A stretch of DNA of 64,000 nt from JBEIGE01 sp040382055 (GCA_040382055.1 JBEIGE010000018.1:6388-70387); one strand, 5' to 3'; counted from the stretch's first letter, positions 27,001 to 35,938 are shown. Made by a program: numbers and translations. The notes: a model not told the origin generated them from the sequence alone.

Positions 27001-27797
27001 TGATTACTATCCAACTTGACTGTTGGCTCGACCGGAGACTTCCACGTCTCCCCCTTCTGCATCTCCATCGCCTTCACATACCGGTAGAAGGTGCCCTCGA
27101 AATTGCCCAGGGCAATCACAAAGCCGGGCCAGCCGTCCAGAAAGCCTCGCTTGAAAACATAGTGTTTCACAAATGACCAGACACCGTGCGCCAGGGCCGA
27201 GCCCACGGAGATACGCTTGTGCACGATCTTTTCGGCACCGAGGCTGGAGTAGCGGTTGGCCTTGTGCATGACCTCGGCCATGTTCTTGAAGGGGAATTGC
27301 CAGATGGCGTTGGTCAGGTGGCCAATAGGCTTGGCTGAGTTCAAGATATATCCCTCGTGCACGGGCTTGTCATCGTAATGCATGCATCCTTTGCGAAACA
27401 GCTGGGGCTGACGGTAGTTGGGATACCAGCCGGAATGCCTGATCCATTTGCCCATGAAGAAGTTGCGCCTTGGAACCCAATAAGCGTCCTGTGAATCAGC
27501 GGCGTTGACGATGTGTTTAATTTCATTTGCCACCTCTGGTGTGCAACGCTCGTCAGCATCCACACTGAAAATCCAATCGTGGCTACAAGCTTCGATGGCC
27601 TGGTTGCGCAAGTTGCCAAAACCCTTGAATTCAACTTGTACTACCCGGGCACCCATCTGGGCAGCAATATCTTGGGTGCCATCGGTGCTGTGAGAGTCCA
27701 CCAGTACAACCTCATCGGCCCAACGCACACTCTCAAGTGTGGCCTTGACCTTTTCGGCTTCGTTGTAAGCGATGATGTATGCGGAAATCTTGGGCAT
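26997..27797 (-). CDS. WaaE/KdtX-like LPS core glycosyltransferase, GT2
   Basis: 266-residue GT2 transferase resembling WaaE/KdtX, which adds a beta-glucose to heptose I of the LPS core. Motifs: KISAYIIAYNEAEKV at the start, LVDSHSTDGTQDIA near residue 33, SVDADERCTPEVANEI near residue 78 (DxD), and WYPNYRQPQLFRKG near residue 124, a block typical of this subfamily. The C-terminal KHYVFKRGFLDGWPGFVIAL is also characteristic. First gene of the coupled minus-strand LPS set; its promoter should lie in the 111-bp divergent gap to the GT2 gene at 27.9 kb. Confidence 0.87.
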   Translation of the reverse strand: MPKISAYIIAYNEAEKVKATLESVRWADEVVLVDSHSTDGTQDIAAQMGARVVQVEFKGFGNLRNQAIEACSHDWIFSVDADERCTPEVANEIKHIVNAADSQDAYWVPRRNFFMGKWIRHSGWYPNYRQPQLFRKGCMHYDDKPVHEGYILNSAKPIGHLTNAIWQFPFKNMAEVMHKANRYSSLGAEKIVHKRISVGSALAHGVWSFVKHYVFKRGFLDGWPGFVIALGNFEGTFYRYVKAMEMQKGETWKSPVEPTVKLDSNQ

Positions 27798-27908
27798 TTA
27801 GGGTGTTAGCATCCGCCGGCTAAAAAACAGGGCTCATGGGGACAATTGTCAGCACTTGAACCGCTTATATTTAGGGATGGTCCAACTTGCTCGGTAGTCT
27901 AGTTCAAA

Positions 27909-28763
27909 ATGAACACCCATCCGTCGATTTCTGTGGTTATCACCACCTACAACCGCTGTGATGCCTTGTTGGCGGTTTTGGTGGGTCTTCAATGCCAAAA
28001 CGATGCACAGTTTGATGTGGTTGTGGCAGACGACGGCTCCAATGAGCAGCATGTCAAAGCAATCCTCAGCTCACCCACCGCGAAATTGCTTAAAGTAACC
28101 CATGTTTGGCATCCGGATGTGGGCTTTACGGCAGCCCGAATCAGAAATCGTGGCGTGGCGGCATCTCAGGGTGAGTACATTGTGTTTCTGGACGGCGATT
28201 GCGTTCCCGAAAATGACTTTATCGCTCAGCATCGTCGCCTGGCGCAAACCGGTTATTTTGTCAATGGTAGTCGTGTCATGCTGTCGCCTGATTTGACGAG
28301 ACGGATCACTCATGATCAGGAGCAAATTTCAGCCCGGAGTGGGATGTTTTGGTTTTCTCAATACCTCAAAGGTCAAGCCAGCAAGCTGACTGGCCTGCTC
28401 AGGTTGCCTGACTTGTCATTTCGTCGTCAACAGGCCTTTGCATGGAAGGGCATTCGCAGTTGCAATATGGGTGTTTGGCGTTCTGATTTTGAGCGAGTAG
28501 ATGGCTTTGATGAGTCTTTTATCGGTTGGGGCCATGAAGATGCTGACTTTGTTTTGCGTTTGCATAACAGCGGGCTCTTTCGTAAAAATGGCTTTTGCGC
28601 TACCGAAGTGTTTCACCTCTGGCATGCCGAAGCCTCTCGCAAAGAAGAATCCGAAAATGCGAAGCGGGTGAAGGCGCGTGAAAAATCAAACGTGACTTTG
28701 CCAACATTGGGTTATTCACGGCAAAGACTCAACGATGATGGTGTGATCACAAGATTGGGATAA
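27909..28763 (+). CDS. Glycosyltransferase family 2
   Basis: 284-residue GT2 with an extra C-terminal galactosyltransferase-like part. Motifs: SISVVITTYNRCDALLAVL at the start, VVADDGSNEQH near residue 40, FLDGDCVPENDFI near 96 (DxD), and WGHEDADFVLRLHNSG near residue 203, the GWGxEDxD motif of beta-1,4-galactosyltransferase-like proteins. It diverges from the waaE-like gene and lies 7 bp before tolB, so tolB may be read from its promoter. Acceptor unknown, probably LPS. Confidence 0.88.
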   Translation: MNTHPSISVVITTYNRCDALLAVLVGLQCQNDAQFDVVVADDGSNEQHVKAILSSPTAKLLKVTHVWHPDVGFTAARIRNRGVAASQGEYIVFLDGDCVPENDFIAQHRRLAQTGYFVNGSRVMLSPDLTRRITHDQEQISARSGMFWFSQYLKGQASKLTGLLRLPDLSFRRQQAFAWKGIRSCNMGVWRSDFERVDGFDESFIGWGHEDADFVLRLHNSGLFRKNGFCATEVFHLWHAEASRKEESENAKRVKAREKSNVTLPTLGYSRQRLNDDGVITRLG

Positions 28764-28770
28764 TGCAGTC

Positions 28771-30036
28771 ATGAAGCGATTTTTATCAGTCCTGTTTTTT
28801 CTGGTTCTTGGCTTGCCTGCCCAGGCTCAATTCAGAGTTGAGGTCTCTGGCGTGGGAATGACGCAACTGCCTATTGCCGTACTGTCTTTCCGCGGCGATG
28901 AGCTCGCACCTCAAAAAATTGGGGCGATTGTTTTGGCCGACCTAGAGCGCAGTGGTCAATTCCGTCAAGTTTCTGGGGTTACCGGCAATCTGGATGAGAC
29001 CTCACGACCGGATATTTCTTTCTGGCGTCAAAAAGGTGCTGATTCCATGGTGAGTGGCAGCGTCACGCGTTTGGCTGATGGACGGTTTGATGTTCGCTTC
29101 AGGCTTTGGGATGTTGTTCGCGGTCAGGATCTGGGTGGGCAGAGTTTTGCTGTAAGCCAAGCGGACTTGCGCCTGGCAGCGCATCGTGTCGCTGATTTTG
29201 TGTATGAAAAACTCACCGGCGACAAGGGTGTTTTTTCTACCCGAATTGCTTACGTTACGCGTTCTGCACAGCGCTACAACCTGTGGGTGGCCGATGCAGA
29301 TGGTGAAAACGCCCAGGCAGCGCTGTCCAGCCCCGAGCCCATCATTTCCCCGGCATGGTCACCCAACGGATCTCAGCTGGCTTATGTGTCATTTGAATCC
29401 CGCAAGCCAGTGGTTTATTCGCATGATGTCGTCAGCGGCAAGCGTCGTTTAGTTGCAAATTTCCGTGGCTCAAACAGCGCACCGGCATGGTCACCGGATG
29501 GCCGGACTCTGGTGGTTACGCTTAGCCGGGATGGCGGCTCTCAGTTGTATGCCATAGACGCGGTTGCAGGCGGTGAGCCACGCCGCTTGGCGCAGTCTGC
29601 AAGCATTGACACGGAACCGGTTTATTCACCAGATGGCAAAAGTATTTACTTTGTCAGTGACCGCGGGGGCTCGCCCCAGATTTATCGTATGCCTTCAAAT
29701 GGCGGCAATGCAGACCGCGTAACGTTTAACGGAACGTACAACATTTCACCGGCAATCAGCCCGGACGGCCGTTTTCTGGCTTACGTATCGCGAATCAACG
29801 GGGCTTTCAAATTGCACGTGATGGAGCTGGCCAACGCCAGCGTCACTGCGATCACCGATACTAGTGCTGATGAAAGTCCCAGTTTTGCACCCAACGGGCG
29901 CTTGATTGTTTACGCGACCAAACAACAGGATCGGGAGGCTTTGATGACAACCACAGTTGATGGCAAGATCAAAGCACGTCTTTCAGGCCAAGTGGGTGAT
30001 ATACGGGAGCCCGATTGGGGTCCCGTGCAAAAGTGA
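28771..30036 (+). CDS. tolB: Tol-Pal system protein TolB
   Basis: Periplasmic beta-propeller of the Tol-Pal envelope system, linking TolA and Pal during outer-membrane constriction. 421 residues. The signal peptide MKRFLSVLFFLVLGLPAQAQ is probably cut after AQA. The N-domain covers about residues 20-165 and the six-bladed propeller the rest, with repeats of the form SPAWSPNGSQLAYVS, APAWSPDGRTLVVT, EPVYSPDGKSIYFVS and SPAISPDGRFLAYVS. It is followed by pal and cpoB in the usual order; the tolQRA genes normally upstream are absent here. Confidence 0.97.
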   Translation: MKRFLSVLFFLVLGLPAQAQFRVEVSGVGMTQLPIAVLSFRGDELAPQKIGAIVLADLERSGQFRQVSGVTGNLDETSRPDISFWRQKGADSMVSGSVTRLADGRFDVRFRLWDVVRGQDLGGQSFAVSQADLRLAAHRVADFVYEKLTGDKGVFSTRIAYVTRSAQRYNLWVADADGENAQAALSSPEPIISPAWSPNGSQLAYVSFESRKPVVYSHDVVSGKRRLVANFRGSNSAPAWSPDGRTLVVTLSRDGGSQLYAIDAVAGGEPRRLAQSASIDTEPVYSPDGKSIYFVSDRGGSPQIYRMPSNGGNADRVTFNGTYNISPAISPDGRFLAYVSRINGAFKLHVMELANASVTAITDTSADESPSFAPNGRLIVYATKQQDREALMTTTVDGKIKARLSGQVGDIREPDWGPVQK

Positions 30037-30061
30037 CAATATTAATTACAGGAGTTAGATC

Positions 30062-30613
30062 ATGATGTTGATGAAAAGTTGGCTACTGGCTGTTGGTGTC
30101 TCTGTTTTCCTATCTGGCTGTGGTTCAACTGTTAAGTTAGACGACGTCCCTGTTGAAGACCGCAGCGGCTCAACTGTCAATCCTGGTTCCGTTGCAGCCG
30201 TAACTAGATCTGACAGTGGCGCGGTGGCCAGGAGTTCAGTGGCTCCAGTTGACCTCAATGCATCTCAACAAAATGCCATGTCCTCAATGTCCAGGGTGGT
30301 GTACTTTGACTACGACAGTTTTGTCATCAAGCCTGAGTTTCAAGCCGTGATTGAAGCCCAAGCAAGATTTATCAAGGCCGATAAATCCAGAAAAATTGCT
30401 ATTGAGGGACATACCGATGAGCGCGGTGGACGTGAATACAACCTTGCACTTGGTCAAAAGCGCGCCGAGGCTGTGCGACGCGCCTTGATCTTGCTTGGCG
30501 TTGCAGACGCACAAATGGAGGCGGTGAGCTTCGGCAAAGAGAAGCTTGCTGCCACGGGAAGCGACGAAGCCTCGATGGCCAAGAACCGACGTGCTGAGAT
30601 CAGCTACCGATAA
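30062..30613 (+). CDS. pal: Peptidoglycan-associated lipoprotein
   Basis: Outer-membrane lipoprotein that binds peptidoglycan and TolB. 183 residues. A lipoprotein signal ends in the lipobox LSGC (Cys about residue 20), followed by a low-complexity linker. The OmpA-like domain begins near residue 78 (RVVYFDYDSFVIKPEF) and has the diaminopimelate-binding block IEGHTDERGGREYNLALGQKRA near residue 116 and KNRRAEISYR at the end. GGAG lies about 10 bases before ATG 30062; a second ATG directly after it would give one residue fewer. Confidence 0.96.
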   Translation: MMLMKSWLLAVGVSVFLSGCGSTVKLDDVPVEDRSGSTVNPGSVAAVTRSDSGAVARSSVAPVDLNASQQNAMSSMSRVVYFDYDSFVIKPEFQAVIEAQARFIKADKSRKIAIEGHTDERGGREYNLALGQKRAEAVRRALILLGVADAQMEAVSFGKEKLAATGSDEASMAKNRRAEISYR

Positions 30614-30666
30614 CAATTTTCCTAACCAATCCGACCTGACCACTCAATATGCAAGCCTCTGGGGCT

Positions 30667-31443
30667 ATGAAGACTTTTTCTCAAGCTGCTGCGGCAGCGC
30701 TCATGTTTTTTCTGGCCCTGTCGAGCCATGCGGGATTGTTCGACGATGAAGAGGCTCGTCGCGCTATTCTTGACTTGCGGCAGCGCTTAGAAGCTGGCCG
30801 GGTTGAAACTGAGAAGCGCATTGCGGATGAAACCCGCAGGGCGACCGAGGATACGTCTCAAGTGCGCAGAAGTTTGCTTGAGCTTCAAAATCAAATTGAA
30901 TTGTTGCGGGCTGAACTTGCCAAACAGCAGGGTCAAAATGAACAACTGGCCAGGGAAATCTCGGAGTTGCAGCGCCGTCAAAAAGACACTGTGCAAGGAT
31001 TTGAAGAACGGGTCCGCAAGTTGGAGCCCTTGAAGGTCAGCGTTGATGGCCGCGAGTTCATGGCGGAGCCTGCCGAGAAACGTGATTTTGACCTTGCTCT
31101 TGGCGTGTTCCGTAAAGGCGAATTTGCAAATGCCCAAACCATGTTTGCCGACTTCATCAGGCGTTACGGCCAAGGCGGGTATGGGCCTTCAGCCTTGTTC
31201 TGGCTAGGTAATGCCCAATACGCAACGCGTGACTACAAAGAGGCAGTTTTGAACTTCCGTGGCATGCTTGCACAGTCTCCAGACCACAGCAGAGCACCTG
31301 AGGCCGTTTTATCGATCGCCAATTGCCAAGTCGAACTCAAAGATACGAAAGCTGCGCGCAAAACACTTGAAGACCTGATAAAAGCCTATCCGCAATCCGA
31401 AGCAGCATCTGCTGCCAAAGAGCGTTTGTCCAGGCTGAAGTAA
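30667..31443 (+). CDS. cpoB: Cell division coordinator CpoB (YbgF)
   Basis: Periplasmic protein that coordinates peptidoglycan synthesis with Tol-Pal constriction. ATG 30667 is preferred over an in-frame ATG at 30649 because GGGG precedes it and it gives a clean signal peptide, MKTFSQAAAAALMFFLALSSHA, cut before GLFDDEEAR. 258 residues. A trimerising coiled coil with heptad-like charged repeats covers about residues 30-110. TPR repeats follow (DFDLALGVFRKGEFANAQTMF near 137; SALFWLGNAQYATRDYKEAV near 172). Usual position downstream of pal. Confidence 0.93.
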   Translation: MKTFSQAAAAALMFFLALSSHAGLFDDEEARRAILDLRQRLEAGRVETEKRIADETRRATEDTSQVRRSLLELQNQIELLRAELAKQQGQNEQLAREISELQRRQKDTVQGFEERVRKLEPLKVSVDGREFMAEPAEKRDFDLALGVFRKGEFANAQTMFADFIRRYGQGGYGPSALFWLGNAQYATRDYKEAVLNFRGMLAQSPDHSRAPEAVLSIANCQVELKDTKAARKTLEDLIKAYPQSEAASAAKERLSRLK

Positions 31444-31525
31444 GCTTCATTTGAGGGCGACGCCTAGTGACCTGCAGGGCCTCTTTTTATCAAAGTAATC
31501 GCCGAAATCGCTCATCAATTCGTTT

Positions 31526-32641
31526 ATGGAACTTTCTGAATTTTCTGCACTGACCACGAAGGTTCTAGTGCTTTCCTTTCTGTTATCGCTTGCGTTTGGT
31601 GCTATCACCCAACGCACCCATTTTTGTACCATGGGTGCGGTCAGTGATATTGTCAACATGGATGACTGGACCCGCATGCGCCAATGGGGCCTTGCCGTCG
31701 GTGTGGCAATGGCCGGTTTTGGTGTACTGGTCTACACCGGCATGATTGACCCCGCAAAAACCATTCATGCCAGTAATCGCTGGATCTGGCTGTCAGCCGC
31801 TTGTGGTGGTGCGCTTTTCGGTTTTGGCATGGTGCTTGCGTCTGGCTGCGGCAGCAAAACGCTAGTTCGGGTAGGCTCTGGCAGTTTGAAGTCACTGGTC
31901 GTCATGTTGGTCATGGGCCTGGCCGCATTTGCCACACTCAAGGGTATTACAGCAGTACTTCGCGTCTCCACCGTCGACAAGGTAAGTGTTGATTTCTCCA
32001 CAGTGGCCAGTCTGTCTTTTATGATGGCCCAAGTCATTGGGATTGAGGTCAAGCAGGCTGCATTGGTGTGTGGCCTTGGCTTGGGTGCAGGGCTGGTTGC
32101 ATGGGCGCTGGTTGGAAAAGAATTTTGCCGGTTTGACAATCTGTTGTCTGGCTTGGGTATTGGCAGCATCATTGTGGCCATGTGGTGGCTCAGTGGTCAT
32201 GCGGGGTTTGTCGAAGAGCATCCCGTCACGCTCGATGCCGTTTATGTGGCTACAAACTCCGGCAGGGCCGAGGCCTTGAGTTTTGTTGCTCCGGTGGCCT
32301 ATTTGCTGGACTGGCTGATTCTTTTCAGTGATAAGAGCAAGGTACTGACAATTGGCATTGTTTCTGTTGTGGGTGTGATTCTCGGGTCAACTCTCTCTTC
32401 CCTGCTGAGCCGGACTTTCCGTTGGGAAGGCTTTGGCAGTACCGAAGACGTTGCCAACCACCTGGTCGGTGCTGTGCTAATGGGCGTTGGTGGTGTTACC
32501 GCCATGGGTTGCACTGTTGGGCAGGGTCTGACTGGTTTGTCTGCCCTGGGCCTTAGTAGTTTTATCGCATTCTTCGCCATTCTGGCCGGTGCGTACTTGG
32601 CATTCAAATACCAGATTTGGCGGCTTGAGCGCATGACCTGA
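31526..32641 (+). CDS. YeeE/YedE family inner-membrane transporter (TsuA-like)
   Basis: 371-residue membrane protein with about nine to ten hydrophobic segments, of the YeeE/YedE (DUF395) family; the characterised member TsuA takes up thiosulfate. Conserved cysteine-bearing loops are visible: RTHFCTMGAVSDIV near residue 30, LASGCGSKTLVRVGSGSLK near residue 110, and AMGCTVGQGLTG near 329. These cysteines are thought to relay the sulfur substrate. The usual small TusA-like partner is not encoded next to it; a short YeeE half-gene pair is also absent, because this is the long single-chain form. Confidence 0.88.
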   Translation: MELSEFSALTTKVLVLSFLLSLAFGAITQRTHFCTMGAVSDIVNMDDWTRMRQWGLAVGVAMAGFGVLVYTGMIDPAKTIHASNRWIWLSAACGGALFGFGMVLASGCGSKTLVRVGSGSLKSLVVMLVMGLAAFATLKGITAVLRVSTVDKVSVDFSTVASLSFMMAQVIGIEVKQAALVCGLGLGAGLVAWALVGKEFCRFDNLLSGLGIGSIIVAMWWLSGHAGFVEEHPVTLDAVYVATNSGRAEALSFVAPVAYLLDWLILFSDKSKVLTIGIVSVVGVILGSTLSSLLSRTFRWEGFGSTEDVANHLVGAVLMGVGGVTAMGCTVGQGLTGLSALGLSSFIAFFAILAGAYLAFKYQIWRLERMT

Positions 32642-32644
32642 AGC

Positions 32645-33424
32645 ATGGATTCTGAACGCCGGTTTGGAGGTATTGATCGCCTGTTTGGTGTAGCTGGCGC
32701 CCAAAAAATCCGGGCTTCTCATGTTGCCATTGTTGGTGTTGGTGGTGTGGGTTCCTGGGCAGTGGAAGCTCTTGCGCGCTCAGGGGTTGGCCGGCTGACG
32801 CTGATTGACCTCGATCACGTTTCTGAATCAAATATCAATCGTCAGATCCAGGCGCTCGAGACAACATTGGGTCAAGCCAAAGTGCTGGCAATGAGGGATC
32901 GTATCGCTCTGATTAATCCGTTGTGTGCAGTGAGCTGCATTGAGGAGTTTGTAGACTCGCACAACTGGCCGGCTCTGTTGCCACCTGATGTCACCGCCAT
33001 CATTGATGCTTGTGATCAGGTCAAAGCCAAAGTGACGCTGGCAGCTTGGGCCATGAAAAGCAAGGTGATTTTTATATCTGCGGGTGCAGCAGGTGGAAAG
33101 CGCCAGGCGCATCAAGTTGGAATAGAAGACTTGTCAAAGGTTACGCACGATCCTTTATTGGCCAAGCTTCGCAACAAGCTCAGGCACGATCATGCAGCAG
33201 CCAGGGAGGGTAAAAAAATAGGGGTAACCTGTGTCTTTAGCCGTGAGCCTGTCAGCGATCCGGATGCCTCTTGTAGGGTCGAAGGAGATGGTTCGCTCAA
33301 CTGCAACGGCTACGGATCGCTGGTGTCAGTAACTGCCACATTCGGACAGTGTGCAACAGGTTGGGTGTTGAACCAAATTTCAGACGCCAGATCAGGAATC
33401 CAAAAAAACAACGATATAATTTGA
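32645..33424 (+). CDS. tcdA: tRNA threonylcarbamoyladenosine dehydratase
   Basis: E1-like enzyme (CsdL/YgdL) that dehydrates t6A37 of tRNA to the cyclic form, using ATP. 259 residues. Starts with RRFGGIDRLFGVAGAQKIRAS, then the nucleotide-binding VGVGGVGSWAVEALARSGVG near residues 33-52, LIDLDHVSESNINRQIQAL near residue 56 (blocks DLDHV, SNINRQ), and GDGSLNCNGYGSLVSVTATFG towards the end (block NCNGYGSLV). ThiF/MoeB are distinguished by their zinc CxxC motifs, which are not seen. Starts 3 bp after the YeeE/YedE gene. Confidence 0.92.
   Translation: MDSERRFGGIDRLFGVAGAQKIRASHVAIVGVGGVGSWAVEALARSGVGRLTLIDLDHVSESNINRQIQALETTLGQAKVLAMRDRIALINPLCAVSCIEEFVDSHNWPALLPPDVTAIIDACDQVKAKVTLAAWAMKSKVIFISAGAAGGKRQAHQVGIEDLSKVTHDPLLAKLRNKLRHDHAAAREGKKIGVTCVFSREPVSDPDASCRVEGDGSLNCNGYGSLVSVTATFGQCATGWVLNQISDARSGIQKNNDII
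33415..33420 (+). promoter_or_regulatory. Possible -10 element for tRNA-Lys
   Basis: A perfect TATAAT lies inside the last codons of tcdA, 44 bases before the 5' end of the tRNA. No convincing -35 hexamer is placed 16-18 bases upstream, so this is weak support. Confidence 0.3.
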
Positions 33425-33464
33425 GGCTTGGGATTTTTTAAGGTTATCTTTTAACTTCCTTGAT

Positions 33465-33540
33465 GGGACGTTAGCTCAGTTGGTAGAGCAGCGGACTTTT
33501 AATCCGTTTGTCGTGGGTTCGACCCCCGCACGTCCCACCA
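33465..33540 (+). tRNA. tRNA-Lys (anticodon UUU)
   Basis: A 76-nt cloverleaf can be folded by eye: acceptor GGGACGT/ACGTCCC, D-arm GCTC/GAGC, anticodon stem GCGGA/TCCGT with loop CTTTTAA (anticodon TTT), T-arm GTGGG/CCCGC with loop TTCGACC. The discriminator is A and the CCA end is encoded. It is followed by a strong terminator. Confidence 0.97.
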
Positions 33541-33562
33541 GATTAAGCCATATGGCAATTGG

Positions 33563-33596
33563 AAACCCCGCTATTTAAACGATAGCGGGGTTTTTT
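33563..33596 (+). terminator. Intrinsic terminator after tRNA-Lys
   Basis: Perfect 12-bp stem AAACCCCGCTAT / ATAGCGGGGTTT with loop TTAAACG and a run of six T. Closes the tcdA/tRNA-Lys transcription unit. Confidence 0.93.
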
Positions 33597-33675
33597 ATAT
33601 TAAGCGACAGCCCTTGTTCCCCAAGGTCGTATCCAGAGACAGTTCACATTGTTCGCCCGCACAGGAGATGAATGC

Positions 33676-35379
33676 ATGAGCCAGCAAATTGCCGGACACC
33701 TGATTGTTCAATGTCTGATCGAGCAGGGCGTCACACATGCCTTTGGTGTTCCAGGGGAAAGCTACCTCGCGGTACTTGATGGTTTTCATGCTTATCGCGA
33801 TCAAATTCGGTTCGTGACTAACCGACAAGAGGGTGGGGCGGCTTATATGGCTGAAGCGGTTGGCAAACTCACCGGCCGACCTGGTGTCTGCTTTGTCACG
33901 CGCGCTCCTGGTGCCACCAATGCATCCATAGGCGTGCACACCGCATTTCAAGATTCCACACCCATGGTGCTGTTTGTTGGCGATGTGGCCAGCGATACGC
34001 GTGACCGCGAGGCTTTTCAAGAGCTCGATTACTGTGCCTTTTTCGGCCCAAGCACCAAGGGTATGGCCAAACGCGTCGAGCGTATTGACGATCCCCGCCG
34101 GATTCCCGAGTACATTTCCCGCGCCTTTGCCATGGCCATGAACGGCCGTCCAGGTCCTGTCGTGCTGGTGTTGCCAGAAGATATGTTGACGCAAGAAGTT
34201 GATGTCTCACCCTTGCCACGGGTTGAGGCGATTGAGGCTTGGAGTGACCCCGGATCCCTGCGCAACCTTCGTGAGATGCTCCTTAATTCAGAGCGTCCAC
34301 TGGTTATTGCAGGCGGTGGGGGTTGGACACCGCAGGCCGCGCAGGCCCTGCAGCGCTTCGCTGAAAACTGGAAACTGCCGGTAGCCAATGCCTTCAGATT
34401 TCAGGACACATTTGATAACCATCACCCGCTTTACGCAGGCGATGTGGGCATTGCCATCAACCCCAGGCTGGCAGTCAGAATCAAAGACAGTGACCTGATC
34501 ATTGCCATTGGCCCACGCATGGGTGAGATGACCACCGGTGGCTACACCCTGCTGCAGCCACCCCGCTCCAAGCAAAAACTCGTGCATATTCATGCCAGTG
34601 CTGAAGAGCTTAATCGCGTGTACCAGGCAGACTTGGCCATTAACGCCACCATGAATGCAGCAGCCAGGTCCCTTGAGGTGCTTTCTGCACCGAACCGTGT
34701 GTCCTGGGAAGCCTGGTCTCAGGGGTGTCATGCTGACTACCTGATTAATCTGGAGCCGCAAGCGCTGCCCGGCAACACGGATATGCCTGCGGTGGTGGCT
34801 TGTCTGCAAAAGCAATTACCGCCGGAAGCCGTGCTGACCAACGGTGCCGGAAACTTTGCCAGTTGGATCCATCGTTTTTTCAAGCACCATGGCCTTGCCA
34901 AGGGTTTTAAAACCCAGCTTGCGCCCACCAACGGTGCCATGGGCTATGGTGTTCCCGCCGGAATTGCTGCCGCTATCACCACAGGTCGTACTGTCTTCAC
35001 CATCGCTGGCGATGGTGATTTTTTAATGAACGGGCAGGAACTTGCTACGGCAACGCAGTTTGGTGCCAAGACCATCATCGTTCTTCTCAATAACGGCATG
35101 TACGGCACGATCCGAATGCATCAGGAGCGGGACTTCCCGCGTAACATCAGTGGCTCGCAGTTACAAAATCCGGATTTTGCGGCTTTGGCGCGTGCCTATG
35201 GCTATGCCGGAGTAAGAATTAGCTGCACCGAAGAGTTTGAGCCTGAGTTCTTGGCAGCCATGGCGCGCACAAATGGCACCCTGATCGAGATCATCTTAGA
35301 CCCCGAGGTCATCACGACCCGAACCACATTGGCAGGTATCACTGATCAAGCCTTGGCCTCAAAGGCAAGTTCGCATTGA
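33676..35379 (+). CDS. Thiamine diphosphate-dependent enzyme, acetolactate synthase-like
   Basis: 567-residue three-domain ThDP enzyme of the acetolactate synthase/benzoylformate decarboxylase superfamily. The N-terminal PYR domain has the catalytic glutamate in NRQEGGAAYMAEA near residue 50. The central domain (residues about 190-320) has AIGPRMGEMT. The PP domain has the ThDP motif GDGDFLMNG...NN (residues about 443-472, GDG to LLNNGMYGTIR). ATG 33676 is preferred because AGGAG lies 8 bases upstream and the family start (QQIAGHLIVQCLIEQGV) follows. No regulatory small subunit is adjacent, so anabolic IlvB is less likely; the substrate cannot be assigned. Confidence 0.85.
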   Translation: MSQQIAGHLIVQCLIEQGVTHAFGVPGESYLAVLDGFHAYRDQIRFVTNRQEGGAAYMAEAVGKLTGRPGVCFVTRAPGATNASIGVHTAFQDSTPMVLFVGDVASDTRDREAFQELDYCAFFGPSTKGMAKRVERIDDPRRIPEYISRAFAMAMNGRPGPVVLVLPEDMLTQEVDVSPLPRVEAIEAWSDPGSLRNLREMLLNSERPLVIAGGGGWTPQAAQALQRFAENWKLPVANAFRFQDTFDNHHPLYAGDVGIAINPRLAVRIKDSDLIIAIGPRMGEMTTGGYTLLQPPRSKQKLVHIHASAEELNRVYQADLAINATMNAAARSLEVLSAPNRVSWEAWSQGCHADYLINLEPQALPGNTDMPAVVACLQKQLPPEAVLTNGAGNFASWIHRFFKHHGLAKGFKTQLAPTNGAMGYGVPAGIAAAITTGRTVFTIAGDGDFLMNGQELATATQFGAKTIIVLLNNGMYGTIRMHQERDFPRNISGSQLQNPDFAALARAYGYAGVRISCTEEFEPEFLAAMARTNGTLIEIILDPEVITTRTTLAGITDQALASKASSH

Positions 35380-35435
35380 TTTATGTTCATGGAGACTAAC
35401 TGCGCACAGTTTCTCCATTATTTGAATTACTAAAT

Positions 35436-35463
35436 AAAAGGGCCGGCATTAGCCGGCCCTTTT
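35436..35463. terminator. Bidirectional intrinsic terminator
   Basis: Perfect 12-bp stem AAAAGGGCCGGC / GCCGGCCCTTTT with loop ATTA. A and T tracts on both sides allow termination of the ThDP-enzyme gene (plus) and the SWIB-domain gene (minus), which converge here. Confidence 0.92.
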
Positions 35464-35494
35464 ACATAGGCGATAGACCGCACACCAGTCGCGC

Positions 35495-35938
35495 TTATTT
35501 GAGGTGCTTGCCAATCAGGCCAGCCATCTCAAACATCGACACTTGTGCTTTGTTGAAAACCTCTTTCAACTTGCTATCGGCGTTGATCATGCGCTTGTTC
35601 ACGGAGTCCTGGAGCTTGTGTTTCTTGATGTATTTCCACAGTTGGCTCACAACTTCTGTGCGCGCCAGGGGTGAAGACCCCACCACCGCAGCCAAAGCAG
35701 CGCTGGGGGTTAAGGCTTTCATGAACGCGGCATTTGGAGTGCGTTTTTTGGCCGGGGCTTTTTTAGCCGCAGCCTTTTTCACCGGTGCTGTTTTTGCAGC
35801 TACTTTTTTAGCTGGAGCGACTTTCTTCGCAGCGGCCTTTTTGGCTGGTGCTGCTTTTTTAGTTGCTACTACTTTCTTTGCCGGAGCTGCCTTCTTGGCG
35901 GGAGCCTTTTTTGCCGGTGCTTTCTTTGCAGTTGCCAT
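35495..35938 (-). CDS. SWIB domain protein with histone H1-like N-terminal arm
   Basis: 147 residues in two parts. Residues 1-75 are a basic low-complexity arm of repeated AKKAPAKKA-type units, like bacterial histone H1 homologues and Chlamydia Hc1/Hc2. Residues about 82-147 form a SWIB/MDM2-fold domain (LTPSAALAAVVGSSPLART, VVSQLWKYIKKHKLQD, INADSKLKEVF). The start is ATG 35938, preceded by AGAAGGA. SWIB domains bind partners in eukaryotic chromatin remodelling; in bacteria the role is unknown. The arm suggests binding to DNA or RNA. Common in Burkholderiales. Confidence 0.88.
   Translation of the reverse strand: MATAKKAPAKKAPAKKAAPAKKVVATKKAAPAKKAAAKKVAPAKKVAAKTAPVKKAAAKKAPAKKRTPNAAFMKALTPSAALAAVVGSSPLARTEVVSQLWKYIKKHKLQDSVNKRMINADSKLKEVFNKAQVSMFEMAGLIGKHLK

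Noticed and set aside
30649..30666. Upstream ATG for cpoB
   Set aside because: No ribosome-binding site, and it would place six extra residues before a clean signal peptide.
35750..35935. Lysine-codon repeat tract as a possible tandem repeat or CRISPR-like array
   Set aside because: The periodicity comes from AKKA-type protein repeats in the SWIB protein; there are no spacers.
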